From Rhodoblastus sp963727035 (GTDB lineage: Bacteria > Pseudomonadota > Alphaproteobacteria > Rhizobiales > Beijerinckiaceae), in NCBI GenBank assembly GCA_963727035.1, contig CAVSEY010000001.1:62001-126000 (forward strand): a stretch of DNA of 64,000 bases, written 5' to 3'. Below, one piece after another: positions 55,921 to 64,000 of this stretch (positions within the stretch are counted from its first letter, which is position 1; each line of letters begins with the position of its first letter). The position numbers were made by a program, and so were the translations under genes. The notes under the pieces were generated by a model. The model did not search any database. It worked only from the letters and a program-made list of their open reading frames with translations, and had not been told where the DNA came from.

Positions 55921-55937
55921 AACGCTTGCCAAGCGTT
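55921..55937. terminator. small hairpin between ABC gene and tRNA
   Basis: AACGCTT/AAGCGTT form a perfect 7-bp stem around GCC, 22 nt after the ABC stop. No T run follows, so its role as terminator is uncertain. Confidence 0.4.
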
Positions 55938-55964
55938 GCGGCGATTGGCATAAGCAGATCGAGC

Positions 55965-56038
55965 GCGGGTGTAGCTCAATGGTAGAGCAGCAGCCTTCCA
56001 AGCTGAATACGAGGGTTCGATTCCCTTCACCCGCTCCA
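55965..56038 (+). tRNA. tRNA-Gly (anticodon TCC)
   Basis: 74 nt with encoded CCA. Acceptor arms GCGGGTG (55965-55971) and CACCCGC pair fully. The D arm is GCTC-loop-GAGC, the anticodon loop CTTCCAA places TCC at 55997-55999, and the T loop is TTCGATT. It reads GGA and GGG codons. Confidence 0.97.
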
Positions 56039-56296
56039 TTTTCCTTGACGCCGCAAATTGTTCGATGAGCCGCTCTGCGCCGCACTGGATCAGGCGGCGG
56101 GTCGAGCGTTCTTGATGCGCGATCGCGCGGCGCCACCTGTCGGTCTCGCCTTCCGTCGGCGTTCAAATTCGACTAAGCTCACGCCAGTCGAACGGTCGAT
56201 GGGCCGTTTGCAAGCTGGATTCGGCCGCGTCGAACCCTGAAAGCCGACGCTTGGCCGGTCGTTTCGAAAAATCGGATTGTCGCCGTGGGAGGCCTA

Positions 56297-56869
56297 ATGA
56301 CCAGCATGTTTTCACCGAACACCGGCGTCGCTCAGGCGCTTGGTCCCTTGCGCGCGAAATGGGGCTGGATCGTCGCGCTTGGCGTCGTCTATCTCGTCGC
56401 GGGCTTCATCGCGCTCGGCAGCATCGTCACCGCGACGGTGGCGAGCGTTCTCGTGGTCGGCGCCATGATGGTCGTGGCGGGCGTATTCGAAGTGATCAAC
56501 GCCTTCCAGGTCAAGAGCTGGGGCCGTTTCATCTTCTGGCTGGTGCTCGGAATGCTCTATATCGTCGCCGGCTTCCTCGCCTGGGACAATCCGTTGCTCA
56601 CCGCCGTCTGGCTCACCCTGTTTCTCGGCGCCGTGCTGGTCGCCTCCGGGATCATGCGCATTTTCCTCGCCTTCAACATGAAGCACGGCTCGCCCTGGGT
56701 CTGGGTGGTCTTCTCCGGCGTGATCACGTTTTTGCTTGGTCTGATCATCCTGGCGCATTGGCCCGTCTCGGCGGTCTATACGCTCGGCATATTCCTCGGA
56801 GTGGACCTCGTGTTCGCCGGCGTGAGCTGGATCGGCGTCGGATTTGGCTTGAAGAACGCGCAAATCTGA
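56297..56869 (+). CDS. HdeD/DUF308 family membrane protein
   Basis: 190 residues with about six hydrophobic helices arranged as repeated pairs (WIVALGVVYLVAGFIALGSI, ASVLVVGAMMVVAGVFEVIN, FIFWLVLGMLYIVAGFLAWD). This pattern defines the HdeD family, linked in E. coli to acid resistance, mechanism unknown. ATG 56297 is preceded by GGGAGG, which rules against the GTG at 56285. The upstream 258 nt after the tRNA hold nothing recognised. Confidence 0.9.
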   Translation: MTSMFSPNTGVAQALGPLRAKWGWIVALGVVYLVAGFIALGSIVTATVASVLVVGAMMVVAGVFEVINAFQVKSWGRFIFWLVLGMLYIVAGFLAWDNPLLTAVWLTLFLGAVLVASGIMRIFLAFNMKHGSPWVWVVFSGVITFLLGLIILAHWPVSAVYTLGIFLGVDLVFAGVSWIGVGFGLKNAQI

Positions 56870-56961
56870 AATCGCATCCCGGATCGGGCGCCCGCTCCGG
56901 CGGGCGACAAAGCCGCGACGATGACCTCCGGGCGGCAAGCCGTCAGGCGGGGAAGTCTGTT

Positions 56962-57147
56962 GTCTTCGCCGCAATCGTCGCCTCGCCCGGCATGGTTTAC
57001 GCCTATGACCGCAACACCTGCGCCAATTCCCTGTTGCGCAAGGCGGGAATCGAGGTCATCACCATCGTCGGCGCGGAGCTCGGCCGCAGGCGCGGCGGCG
57101 GCCATTGCATGACCTGCCCGATCATTCGCGAGCCGGTCGACTTTTGA
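56962..57147 (+). pseudogene. arcA: 3' remnant of arginine deiminase gene
   Basis: The last 52 or so codons match the C-terminus of arginine deiminase: MVYAYDRNTCANSLLRKAGI, then EVITIVGAELGRRRGGGHCM and TCPIIREPVDF, including the catalytic Cys in GHCMTCP. The usual enzyme has about 410 residues; nothing upstream in any frame resembles the rest, and HdeD ends 92 nt before. It is therefore a deletion remnant, and GRRRGG replaces the usual GRGRGG. A spliced-off domain with its own start (ATG 56992) cannot be excluded but seems unlikely. Confidence 0.8.
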
Positions 57148-57175
57148 GCGCGGACAGGGCGCCCGGAGGAGGAGC

Positions 57176-58234
57176 ATGAACACCCGGCGTCGCGCCCCTT
57201 CGGCGGGGGGTGGGGGAACGTCGGCGGCGCTGGCCGCTTCCGTCCTCGTGTTTCTGGCCTCGCTCGGCGCCGCCTCGGCTCAGGTCGCCGGGCGGGGACG
57301 GCTCGATGCGCAGGGCGACGCGCAGGACGCGATGAACGACGCCCTGTTCGCGACGCCCAACGCCGCCACGGCCGCGCCGCTCTCCAATCTCTACGCGACC
57401 GCGCCGGGCCTCGAGGCCCAGGCGCCTTCGCCGCAGTTCCGCGCCAATGCGCTGCTGCCGCTCGGCTGGAACGCCAACGCCGACGAATTGAGCCAGGGCG
57501 GAACCTCGTCGGGCCAATGGCGGCCTGTCGGCAACCTGTCCTGGGCTTCGCCGCTCGGCGATCTGCCTGTGCGCGCGACCGTGACCGGCTTTGCCGAAAC
57601 CGATCGCTATTTCCAGGCCTCGAATGTCGACCTCGACAAGACCGGCGGCTCCGGGCGCCTGCAACTGGTCGATCCCGGCGACGACCAGGCCTTTTCGCCT
57701 TTTCTCGTCTTCGCGCCGCGCTGGGATTTCACGCCGACGTTCGACAACCAGATTTCCGCGCGGCAGGACTTCAACGTCGGTTTCAACAAGAGAATCAACT
57801 TCGACGCGAATTTCCAGCAGGTCGCCGCCGCCGCCGACACCTCGAGCCAGACCGTGTGGTCCCTGGGCCTGACGGCTTTCCTCCAGCGCCGCCTGCGCGA
57901 GCCTCAGGTTTCGTCCAATGCGGCTTTCGTCATCCCCTCGCTGAGCTATGCGAGCGGCCAGGGCTGGAGCGCGAGTCTCGCGGTCGAATTCCTCAGCCGC
58001 TGGTTCGACCAGAACGGCTTCGGCCTGTCCAGCGACTATGAAATCCAGCCGATCGCCACGCTGGAATATGTCGTTCCCGCCGCCGCGCTCGGCGGCGAAC
58101 GCAACGCCGCCCTGCTCGGCCATCCCGCCGTCGATCTGCAAGGCTCCTATGTCAAGGCCTGGTCGAACGGGCCCGGCGGCGGATTCGAGCAATGGCAGAC
58201 CGTCGCCGCGCTCAAGATGGGCTGGCGGTTCTGA
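57176..58234 (+). CDS. predicted outer-membrane beta-barrel protein
   Basis: 352 residues. A signal peptide of about 38 residues ends near ASAQVAG. The mature protein alternates hydrophobic and polar residues (LPVRATVTGFAETDRYFQAS, KRINFDANFQQVAAAADTSS, GWSASLAVEFLSRWFDQNGF). It ends in Trp-Arg-Phe, the aromatic C-terminus recognised by the BAM machinery. No family is recognised. It starts 28 nt after the arcA remnant and may use its former transcription unit. GGAGGAG precedes the ATG. Confidence 0.7.
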   Translation: MNTRRRAPSAGGGGTSAALAASVLVFLASLGAASAQVAGRGRLDAQGDAQDAMNDALFATPNAATAAPLSNLYATAPGLEAQAPSPQFRANALLPLGWNANADELSQGGTSSGQWRPVGNLSWASPLGDLPVRATVTGFAETDRYFQASNVDLDKTGGSGRLQLVDPGDDQAFSPFLVFAPRWDFTPTFDNQISARQDFNVGFNKRINFDANFQQVAAAADTSSQTVWSLGLTAFLQRRLREPQVSSNAAFVIPSLSYASGQGWSASLAVEFLSRWFDQNGFGLSSDYEIQPIATLEYVVPAAALGGERNAALLGHPAVDLQGSYVKAWSNGPGGGFEQWQTVAALKMGWRF

Positions 58235-58408
58235 TGGCCCCTTCCGCTCACCGGCCGGCGGCGGGAGCCGAGCCGCGGCCCGACGCCCTCCGCCCGCCCT
58301 GGACCTCGGACGCCGCGCTCGTCGTCGGCGCGCGGTTCGGGCCCTGAGCGTTGCCAGCCGCGCGCGCCGATGCTAGCTTTTTGCAGTGCGAAATACGCGA
58401 GGCTGTCG

Positions 58409-58897
58409 ATGTCTTCAGGCGCGCCCCACAGAAAAGGATTCTCATGGGCGCGCCTCGCCTTGTTCTTCCTTGTCTGGTTGATGATCGCGGGCTGGTCGGC
58501 CAAGGACCTTCCGGTGGGCGCCGTCGCCGCCGCGGCGGCGCTGTGGATCAGCCTGAAGCTTTTGCCCTCGGGAAGCGCCCGCGTTCAGGTGGGCCCGCTT
58601 TTGCTGCTCGTCGCCCGCCTGCTGCGCGGCTCGCTCGTCGCCGGCTTCGACGTGGCGCGGCGGGCGCTGGCGCCGCGTCTCGATCTCCGGCCGGGTTTCG
58701 TGTCCTGCCCGCTCACGCTGCCCGAAGGCGAGGCGCGCGATGTCTTCTGCCTCTTGCAGAGCCTGATGCCCGGAACCTTGCCGACCGGCGCCGAAAAGGG
58801 GACGTTGCTGGTTCACGGCCTCGATCTGTCGCAGCCGATCGCGGAGAATTTCGCGGCGGAAGAAACTCTGTTCAAAAGGGCGACCGGCCATGAATGA
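58409..58897 (+). CDS. mnhE: Mrp-type cation/proton antiporter subunit E
   Basis: 162 residues. Two N-terminal helices (ARLALFFLVWLMIAGWSAKD, GAVAAAAALWISLKLLPSG) precede the cytoplasmic ferredoxin-like half with CPLTLPEGEARDVFCLLQSL and MPGTLPTGAEKGTLLVHGLD, the MnhE signature. ATG 58409 chosen by family length. It heads an operon of seven overlapping antiporter genes. Confidence 0.92.
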   Translation: MSSGAPHRKGFSWARLALFFLVWLMIAGWSAKDLPVGAVAAAAALWISLKLLPSGSARVQVGPLLLLVARLLRGSLVAGFDVARRALAPRLDLRPGFVSCPLTLPEGEARDVFCLLQSLMPGTLPTGAEKGTLLVHGLDLSQPIAENFAAEETLFKRATGHE

Positions 58898-59162
58898 GAT
58901 CCTGCTCGCCGCCGCGGGCCTGATCGTCGTCACGGTCGCCGTCGGCCTCGCCCGCATCTTGCGCGGCCCCGACGACGTCGACCGCCTGATGGCGGTGCAA
59001 TTGCTGGGCACGGGGGGCATCGCCGCCTTGCTGCTCACCGCTTATGCGACCCAGGTTCGCGGCGTGGACGATGTCGCGCTCGGCCTCGCTTTGCTCGCCG
59101 CTTTCGCGACCATGGCCTTCCTCAATCATCTCGACGCGGGCGAGGGGGGCGCGGATCCGTGA
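58890..59162 (+). CDS. mnhF: Mrp-type antiporter subunit F
   Basis: 90 residues, three helices. The conserved cytoplasmic loop RILRGPDDVDRLMAVQLLGT identifies MnhF/MrpF. It overlaps mnhE by 8 nt and mnhG by 4 nt. This small subunit is structural in the membrane complex. Confidence 0.93.
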   Translation: MNEILLAAAGLIVVTVAVGLARILRGPDDVDRLMAVQLLGTGGIAALLLTAYATQVRGVDDVALGLALLAAFATMAFLNHLDAGEGGADP

Positions 59163-59446
59163 GCGTCCTGGCCGATCTCTTCAGCCTCGCCGCGATCGGC
59201 GCGGGCGTTTTCTTCTTCATCGCGGGAACCGTCGGGCTGCTGCGTTTCCCCGATGCGCTCACCCGTCTCCACGCCTTGTCCAAGGCGGACAATCTCGGTC
59301 TCGGGCTGATCGTCCTCGGGCTCATTCCGCGGGCGGAAAATCCCCTCGCCGCGCTCAAGCTCGTCGTGGTCTGGGCGCTCGTCCTGCTGTCGGGGGCCTC
59401 GACCGCGCAGCTGATCGGCCGCGCGCTGCGCCGGGGGCGCAAATGA
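59159..59446 (+). CDS. mnhG: Mrp-type antiporter subunit G
   Basis: 95 residues, three helices. The loop GLLRFPDALTRLHALSKADN is the MnhG signature. The GTG start overlaps the mnhF stop (GTGA). It lies next to E and F, the usual order. Confidence 0.94.
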   Translation: MSVLADLFSLAAIGAGVFFFIAGTVGLLRFPDALTRLHALSKADNLGLGLIVLGLIPRAENPLAALKLVVVWALVLLSGASTAQLIGRALRRGRK

Positions 59447-60396
59447 GCGTCCTTCCGCTCCTCGACCTGGGCCTCGCCTTGCTGGTCGTGGCAGTTGCGG
59501 CATGGACCATCGCGGCGCGAAATCTTTTCGCCTCGGTCCTTGGCTATGTCGCCTATGGCCTGCTGCTCGCCTTGGTGTGGATCAGGCTCTATGCGCCGGA
59601 CGTCGCCCTGACCGAGGCGGCGGTGGGCGGCGGCGTCACCGGCGTGCTGCTGGTCACGGCGGGCAAGAGGCTCGATGCGCTCAAGGCGTCCGAATCCGGC
59701 GCCGCTCCCCGTTTGCGTGTGAAAATCCTCGCCGGCGCCCTGTCCATACTGGTCGCGGGCGCGCTCGCTTTCGTCGTGGCGTCCCTGCCGACGCCGGCGC
59801 CGAGCCTCGCGCCGGAAGCCGCCGCGGCCGCCGCCGGGCCGGGGGCGGGGCTCGGCAATCCGATCACGGCGGTGCTGATCTCCTATCGCGCCTTCGACAC
59901 CATGCTCGAAAAGGTCGTGCTGCTGCTGGCCGTGCTCGGAATCTGGTCGGTCGGCGCGGACGCGGCCTGGGGAAGCGCGCCCGCGCCCTTGCGCAGGGCG
60001 CGGCCGGACGGCGCCATGGTCCTTCTCGCCCAGATCCTCGCGCCTTTGGGCGCGCTGATCGGCGTCCACATCTTCTGGGTCGGCGCCGACGCGCCCGGCG
60101 GCGCCTTCCAGGGCGGCGCCTTGCTCGCGGCCATGTGGATGGTCGCGATGATGGCGCGGCTGGCCGAGGCGCCGCGAATCGATTCCCGCCCCCTGCGTCT
60201 GGCGCTGATCGCGGGACCGGCGGTGTTTCTCGTCGTCGGCATCGCGGGGATCGTCACGGCGGGGAGCTTTTTCGCTTTTCCGCCGGGATTCGCCAAGCCG
60301 CTGATCCTTTTCATCGAAGCCTTCATGGTCCTGTCGGTCGCCGTCGCCTTGCCGATGATGGTCGCCGGGCCGCCCGACGGGGGATCGAAGTCATGA
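59443..60396 (+). CDS. mnhB: fused MbhD-MbhE-MnhB antiporter subunit
   Basis: 317 residues from ATG 59443 (overlaps the mnhG stop as ATGA). The first part has the MbhD/DUF4040 motif RLYAPDVALTEAAVGGGVTG. A middle MbhE-like segment reads VLISYRAFDTMLEKVVLLLA, and from about 185 on it is MnhB: PDGAMVLLAQILAPLGALIG and VGADAPGGAFQGGALLAAMW. In classical Mrp the D/E parts form the C-terminus of MrpA. Here they are fused to B instead, as in Mbh/Mbx-like modules. Confidence 0.88.
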   Translation: MSVLPLLDLGLALLVVAVAAWTIAARNLFASVLGYVAYGLLLALVWIRLYAPDVALTEAAVGGGVTGVLLVTAGKRLDALKASESGAAPRLRVKILAGALSILVAGALAFVVASLPTPAPSLAPEAAAAAAGPGAGLGNPITAVLISYRAFDTMLEKVVLLLAVLGIWSVGADAAWGSAPAPLRRARPDGAMVLLAQILAPLGALIGVHIFWVGADAPGGAFQGGALLAAMWMVAMMARLAEAPRIDSRPLRLALIAGPAVFLVVGIAGIVTAGSFFAFPPGFAKPLILFIEAFMVLSVAVALPMMVAGPPDGGSKS

Positions 60397-60731
60397 ACCC
60401 GTCCCTTCTCGCCGGGCTCGTCGGCGCCGCCTTGGTCGGGCTTGGGCTTTACGGCCTGATCGCGCATCCCCATCCGCTGCGCAAATTGCTTGCCTTCAAT
60501 CTCGTCGGCAGCGGGGTCTTCCTCGTCTTCGGCGTCGTCGCGCGGCGCGGCGCGGCGGCGGGATATGCCTTCGATCCCGTCCCGCAGGCCATGGTCATCA
60601 CCGGAATCGTGGTCGCCTTCGCCGCCAGCGCGCTCGCGGTCGCGCTCATCCTGCGCCTTGCCGTCGCAAGCGGCGACGTCTCGCTCGATCCGCAGGCCCC
60701 GGCCAGCCGGAACGACGGGGAGGCGGAATGA
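60393..60731 (+). CDS. mnhC: Mrp-type antiporter subunit C (NuoK-like)
   Basis: 112 residues, three helices, NuoK/MnhC-like: GLYGLIAHPHPLRKLLAFNL, SGVFLVFGVVARR and PQAMVITGIVVAFAASALAV. ATG overlaps the previous stop, and its own stop overlaps the next ATG. The canonical Glu pattern of NuoK was not checked. Confidence 0.9.
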   Translation: MNPSLLAGLVGAALVGLGLYGLIAHPHPLRKLLAFNLVGSGVFLVFGVVARRGAAAGYAFDPVPQAMVITGIVVAFAASALAVALILRLAVASGDVSLDPQAPASRNDGEAE

Positions 60732-62230
60732 TCGCGACTCCGGCGACCACTCCGGGCGGCTTTCTGCTCGTGCTCGCGGTCCTGCTGCCGGCGGCGGGGA
60801 TCCTGCTGTCTTTCCCGCTCGGCAGCCGCGCCGCCGAAAAGATCGCCCTCGGCCTGACGCCAATCGGCTTCGTTCTCGCCTGCCTCGTCGCCATGAAGGT
60901 CGCTGCGGCCGGCGCGCCCATCGTCTATGCGATCGGCGGCCTGTCGCCGCCGCTGGGAATCGCGCTGCGCGCGGATGGCGTCTCGGCGGTCATGATGGTC
61001 GCAGCGGCGATCATCGTCGCCGCCGCGGCTTTCTATGCCCGCGCCAAATTCGCCACGCCGGCGGGCGCGCCGGAAAGCCGCGGCGCGCTGACCTTCTGGA
61101 TCATGCTTCAGGCGATCTGGGCGGCGCTGAATCTGATTTTCGTCGGCGGCGACCTGTTCAATCTCTATGTCGCGCTCGAACTTCTGACTTTCGCCGCCGT
61201 GCCGCTGGTCTGCATCGACGGGCGCCCGGAAACGCTCGCCGCCGCCTTGCGCTATCTGCTGTTCGCCCTGTTGGGCTCGATCTCCTATCTGCTCGGGGTC
61301 GCGCTGCTTTACGGCCTTTACGGGACGCTCGACATTCCGCTGCTGGCGCAAAGGGTCGAGGCGACGCCGATGGTCTGGACCGCCGCCGCGCTGATGACCG
61401 CCGGCCTGCTCGCCAAGACGGCCTTGTTCCCGCTCCATCTCTGGCTGCCGCCGGCGCACGCCAACGCGCCGGCCGCGGCCAGCGCCGTGCTTTCGGGCCT
61501 TGTCGTCAAGGGCTCGTTCTTCCTCGTCCTGCGGCTGTGGTTCTTTGTCCTGCCGGCGCTGCCGACCGGGGCGCCGAGCGCCGTGCTCGGCGCGCTCGGC
61601 GCCCTTGCGGTCATTTTCGGCAGCGTCCTCGCGCTTCGGCAGGCGCGGCTCAAACTTCTGGTCGCCTATTCGACCGTCGCGCAGATCGGCTATCTCTTTT
61701 TCATCTTCCCGCTGGCCGCCGGCGTCCACCTCTGGAGCCCGATCGGCTGGAGCGGCGGCGTGATGCAGGTTCTCGCCCATGCCTTCGCCAAGGCGGCGAT
61801 GTTTTTGGCCGCCGGACTGGTCGCCGAAGCGCTCGGTCATGACCGGATCGCCGGCTTCACGGGCGCGGCGCGCGCCCTGCCTTTGACCTTTCTGACCCTC
61901 GGCCTCGGCGGCCTGTCCTTGATGGGCCTGCCGCCGACCGGCGGATTCGAAGCGAAATGGCTGATGTTGCAGGCCTCCGCCGCCTCCGGCCAATGGGTCT
62001 GGTCGCTGCCGATTCTCGGCGGCGGATTGCTGGCGGGAGGCTATGTCTATCGCATCCTTGCGCCGGCCCTCGCGGATGGCGAGGTCGCGATCAAGGCGCG
62101 GCCCCAGCGCTCGCGCGAGGCGGTCGCCCTCGGCCTCGCCGTCATCGCGCTGGCTTTGGCTTTCGCGCCCGAGGGCTTTTTCCATTTTCTGGAAATAGGC
62201 CGCCCGTTCGCCTCAGGGAGCGCGCCATGA
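60728..62230 (+). CDS. mnhD: Mrp-type antiporter subunit D (NuoL/M/N-like) 1
   Basis: 500 residues, about 14 helices. The proton-translocation core shows LFNLYVALELLTFAAVPLV, KTALFPLHLWLPPAHANAPA, and ARLKLLVAYSTVAQIGYLFF. These contain the conserved Glu of helix 5 and Lys of helix 7 in the ProtonAntipo_M family. It would exchange Na+ or K+ for H+ with the other subunits. Overlaps both neighbours by 4 nt. Confidence 0.93.
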   Translation: MIATPATTPGGFLLVLAVLLPAAGILLSFPLGSRAAEKIALGLTPIGFVLACLVAMKVAAAGAPIVYAIGGLSPPLGIALRADGVSAVMMVAAAIIVAAAAFYARAKFATPAGAPESRGALTFWIMLQAIWAALNLIFVGGDLFNLYVALELLTFAAVPLVCIDGRPETLAAALRYLLFALLGSISYLLGVALLYGLYGTLDIPLLAQRVEATPMVWTAAALMTAGLLAKTALFPLHLWLPPAHANAPAAASAVLSGLVVKGSFFLVLRLWFFVLPALPTGAPSAVLGALGALAVIFGSVLALRQARLKLLVAYSTVAQIGYLFFIFPLAAGVHLWSPIGWSGGVMQVLAHAFAKAAMFLAAGLVAEALGHDRIAGFTGAARALPLTFLTLGLGGLSLMGLPPTGGFEAKWLMLQASAASGQWVWSLPILGGGLLAGGYVYRILAPALADGEVAIKARPQRSREAVALGLAVIALALAFAPEGFFHFLEIGRPFASGSAP

Positions 62231-63835
62231 TCCAAGCCCTGCTCGTCGCGACCGTCGCGGCGCCCGCGATCTTCCTGGCCGCCTGTTTCGTCGGGAAATG
62301 GCGGTCGCGCGCGCTCGCCTGGCAATTTCTCGCCCCGGCGCCGGGCCTCGCGGCGGGTTTCCTCGGCCTGGGTCACGCGCCGGTTTCGGTCGATGTTCCC
62401 GGCCTTGGCGTGTCGCTGACGCTCGACGCGCCCGGCGCGCTGCTGCTGACCTTCGCCGCCTTGCTGTGGATAGTCGTCACCGCGGCGCTGTGGCGCGACA
62501 GGACCCCGGATGCGCGTTTCGGGATTTCATGGCTGCTGACCATGTTCGGCAGCCTCGGCGTTTTCGTCGCCGGCGACCTCGTGTCCTTCTATCTGGTCTA
62601 CGCCTTGGTCAGCCTCCCGGCCTATGGGCTGTTCGCCTTTTCGGACGATCCCGAAAAGCGGCGCGCCGGCGCGATCTACATGGCGTTCGCGCTCGCTGGC
62701 GAGGCGCTTCTGTTGATGGCCTTCGCCCTGCTGGCGGTGGGCGAGCCCCATGGAAGCGCGCGGATCGCCGACGTCATGGCCGCCTTGCCGGCCTCGCCCT
62801 GGCGCGACGCGGTCCTCGTCCTGATCGTGGCCGGCTTCGGCATGAAAATAGGCCTCGTTCCGTTCAACGGCTGGATGCCGCTGAATTACGCCGCCGCGCC
62901 GATCCCCGCCGCCGCCGTGCTCAGCGGCGCCGGCGTCAAGGCGGGCGTCATCGGCCTGATCCGTTTTCTGCCTTTGGGCGTCCCCTTGGAAGCATGGGGG
63001 AACGCGCTGGCGGCGCTCGGTTTTTTCACCGCCTTTTACGGCGTCGCGGTCGGCCTGACCCAGCACAATCCGAAACATGTTCTCGCTTATTCCAGCATCA
63101 GCCAGATGGGAATGATCGCCGCCGCGCTCGGGCTCGCGCTGGCGGCGGGAGAGCCTTCGGCCGCCGGCGATATGGCGTTTTACGCCGCCAATCATCTGCT
63201 GGTGAAAGCGGCTCTGTTCCTGACCATCGGCGCGCTCGCGGCGCGTGCGGCGCCGCTGTCCGGCTTGCCGCTGGCCCTGGCCGGCGCCCTCGCTTTGAGC
63301 CTCGCGGGCTTGCCGTTCACCGGCGGGGCTGCGGCGAAACTCGCCGCCAAGGCGCAATTCGTCGCAGGCTGGCCGTCCGCTCTGGCGACGCTGTCTTCGA
63401 TCGCCAGCGCCATGCTGATGACCCATTTCCTCATTCGCCTCGCGGCGCTCACGGCCGAGGCGAGGGAGGAGGCAAGGCGTGAAACGCCCGCCGCCGTGAT
63501 CCGTTTCTGGCCCGCGCTGGTTCTGGGCGCGCTGGTCTTGCCGTGGTTCTTCGCCGCCCAGCCCGGCGAGGCCCTCGAGCATCGGGAAAATATGGGACGG
63601 GTTCTGGCCGGTCGCGATCGGCGTCGCGGCGGCGCTTGGCTGGCGGCGAAGCGGACTCGCCGCGCCGGCCATTCCCGCGGGCGACAGCATCGTGTTTTAC
63701 GAGCGCGGCTTCGCCCGGATGATGGCGCTGGGGCCAGTCTTCGAAGCGGCGGACGCGCGCCTGCGGCAATGGCCGGCGGCGGCGACTTCGCTGCTGCTGA
63801 TCGTCCTCGTCCTGCTCGCCGCTGCGTCAATTTGA
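62227..63835 (+). CDS. Mrp/Mbh-type antiporter subunit (NuoL/M/N-like) 2, frame break near 3' end
   Basis: About 535 residues if repaired. A second ProtonAntipo_M protein: SFYLVYALVSLPAYGLFAFS, KIGLVPFNGWMPLNYAAAPI and KHVLAYSSISQMGMIAAALG. The frame runs to HRENMGR, then shifts: the natural continuation FWPVAIGVAAALGWRRSGLA, ending LLIVLVLLAAASI at TGA 63833, is in the next phase. One extra G in GGACGGG (63596-63601) explains it. As written, translation would continue into unrelated sequence past the stop region. Confidence 0.88.
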
Positions 63836-64000
63836 GGCCGGCGCCGGCTCCTTCACCCGGAAGAAGATCACATAAAGCGCGGGAAGAACAAGCAGGGTCA
63901 GAATCGTCGCCACGAACAGGCCGCCCATGATGGCGAAGGCCATCGGCCCCCAGAACACCGTCGGCGCAATCGGGATGAAGCCGAGCACGGTGGAGATCGC
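63827..64000 (-). CDS. RND efflux transporter, C-terminal end only
   Basis: The last 57 codons of a minus-strand gene whose 5' part is outside the window. The sequence FIPIAPTVFWGPMAFAIMGG and TLLVLPALYVIFF is the terminal-helix pair of an AcrB/HAE1-type RND permease, followed by a short Pro/Ala tail. Its stop overlaps the antiporter 3' end by 9 nt (convergent). Confidence 0.85.
   Translation of the reverse strand, partial: AISTVLGFIPIAPTVFWGPMAFAIMGGLFVATILTLLVLPALYVIFFRVKEPAPASN

Overview
The window is a GC-rich bacterial chromosome segment. Its gene content (alphaproteobacterial GyrA that starts on TTG, a LexA box of the GAAC-N7-GAAC type, an Irr-like iron box, an apolipoprotein-like giant coiled-coil protein, a small GCG_CRPN-like secreted peptide) points to an alphaproteobacterium of the Hyphomicrobiales, perhaps Beijerinckiaceae/Methylocystaceae/Rhodoblastus-like. 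The genus is a guess; no search was possible.

Layout. 1-5121 (-): 3'-truncated gene for a very large membrane-anchored coiled-coil protein built of 44-residue repeats. 5.4-9.3 kb: Hpt protein, alpha/beta hydrolase, a map-radC pair and a DUF2189 membrane protein. 9.4-12.7 kb: DUF971 protein divergent from a lone dissimilatory sulfite reductase alpha subunit (dsrA, no dsrB in the window), followed by the Fe-S carrier gene apbC/mrp. This is the most unusual locus. 12.7-18.5 kb: periplasmic redox genes (DsbA-like, Tll0287-like haem protein, degenerate PCu(A)C), a YafJ-type amidotransferase, a chemoreceptor and a host-attachment-family protein. 18.6-22.3 kb: LysR regulator divergent from yceI-yceI-cytochrome b561-yceI. 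22.3-26.9 kb: bfd-bfr iron storage with an Irr-like box, then yajC-secD-secF-Mth938-like. 26.9-35.3 kb: frameshifted SulP carrier, uvrA and ssb diverging around an SOS box, a hypothetical protein, a patatin. 35.5-41.4 kb: gyrA, methyltransferase, rpmG, universal stress protein, His-tailed DMT transporter. 41.5-53.1 kb (-): glycogen operon glgP-glgB-glgC-glgA-glgX/malQ. 53.2-58.2 kb: two very small proteins, ABC exporter, tRNA-Gly(TCC), HdeD-like protein, remnant of arcA, predicted outer-membrane barrel. 58.4-63.8 kb: Mrp/Mbh-type cation/proton antiporter operon. The right edge holds the 3' end of an RND efflux gene.

Two genome-scale signals stand out. A palindromic intergenic element occurs three times, each time right after a stop codon (12.6, 14.7 and 22.9 kb). 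At least five genes (sulP, uvrA, glgX/malQ, the ABC exporter, the last antiporter gene) and probably bfd carry what look like single-base or short indels, most of them in short homopolymers. Consensus errors in the assembly are at least as likely as real pseudogenes.
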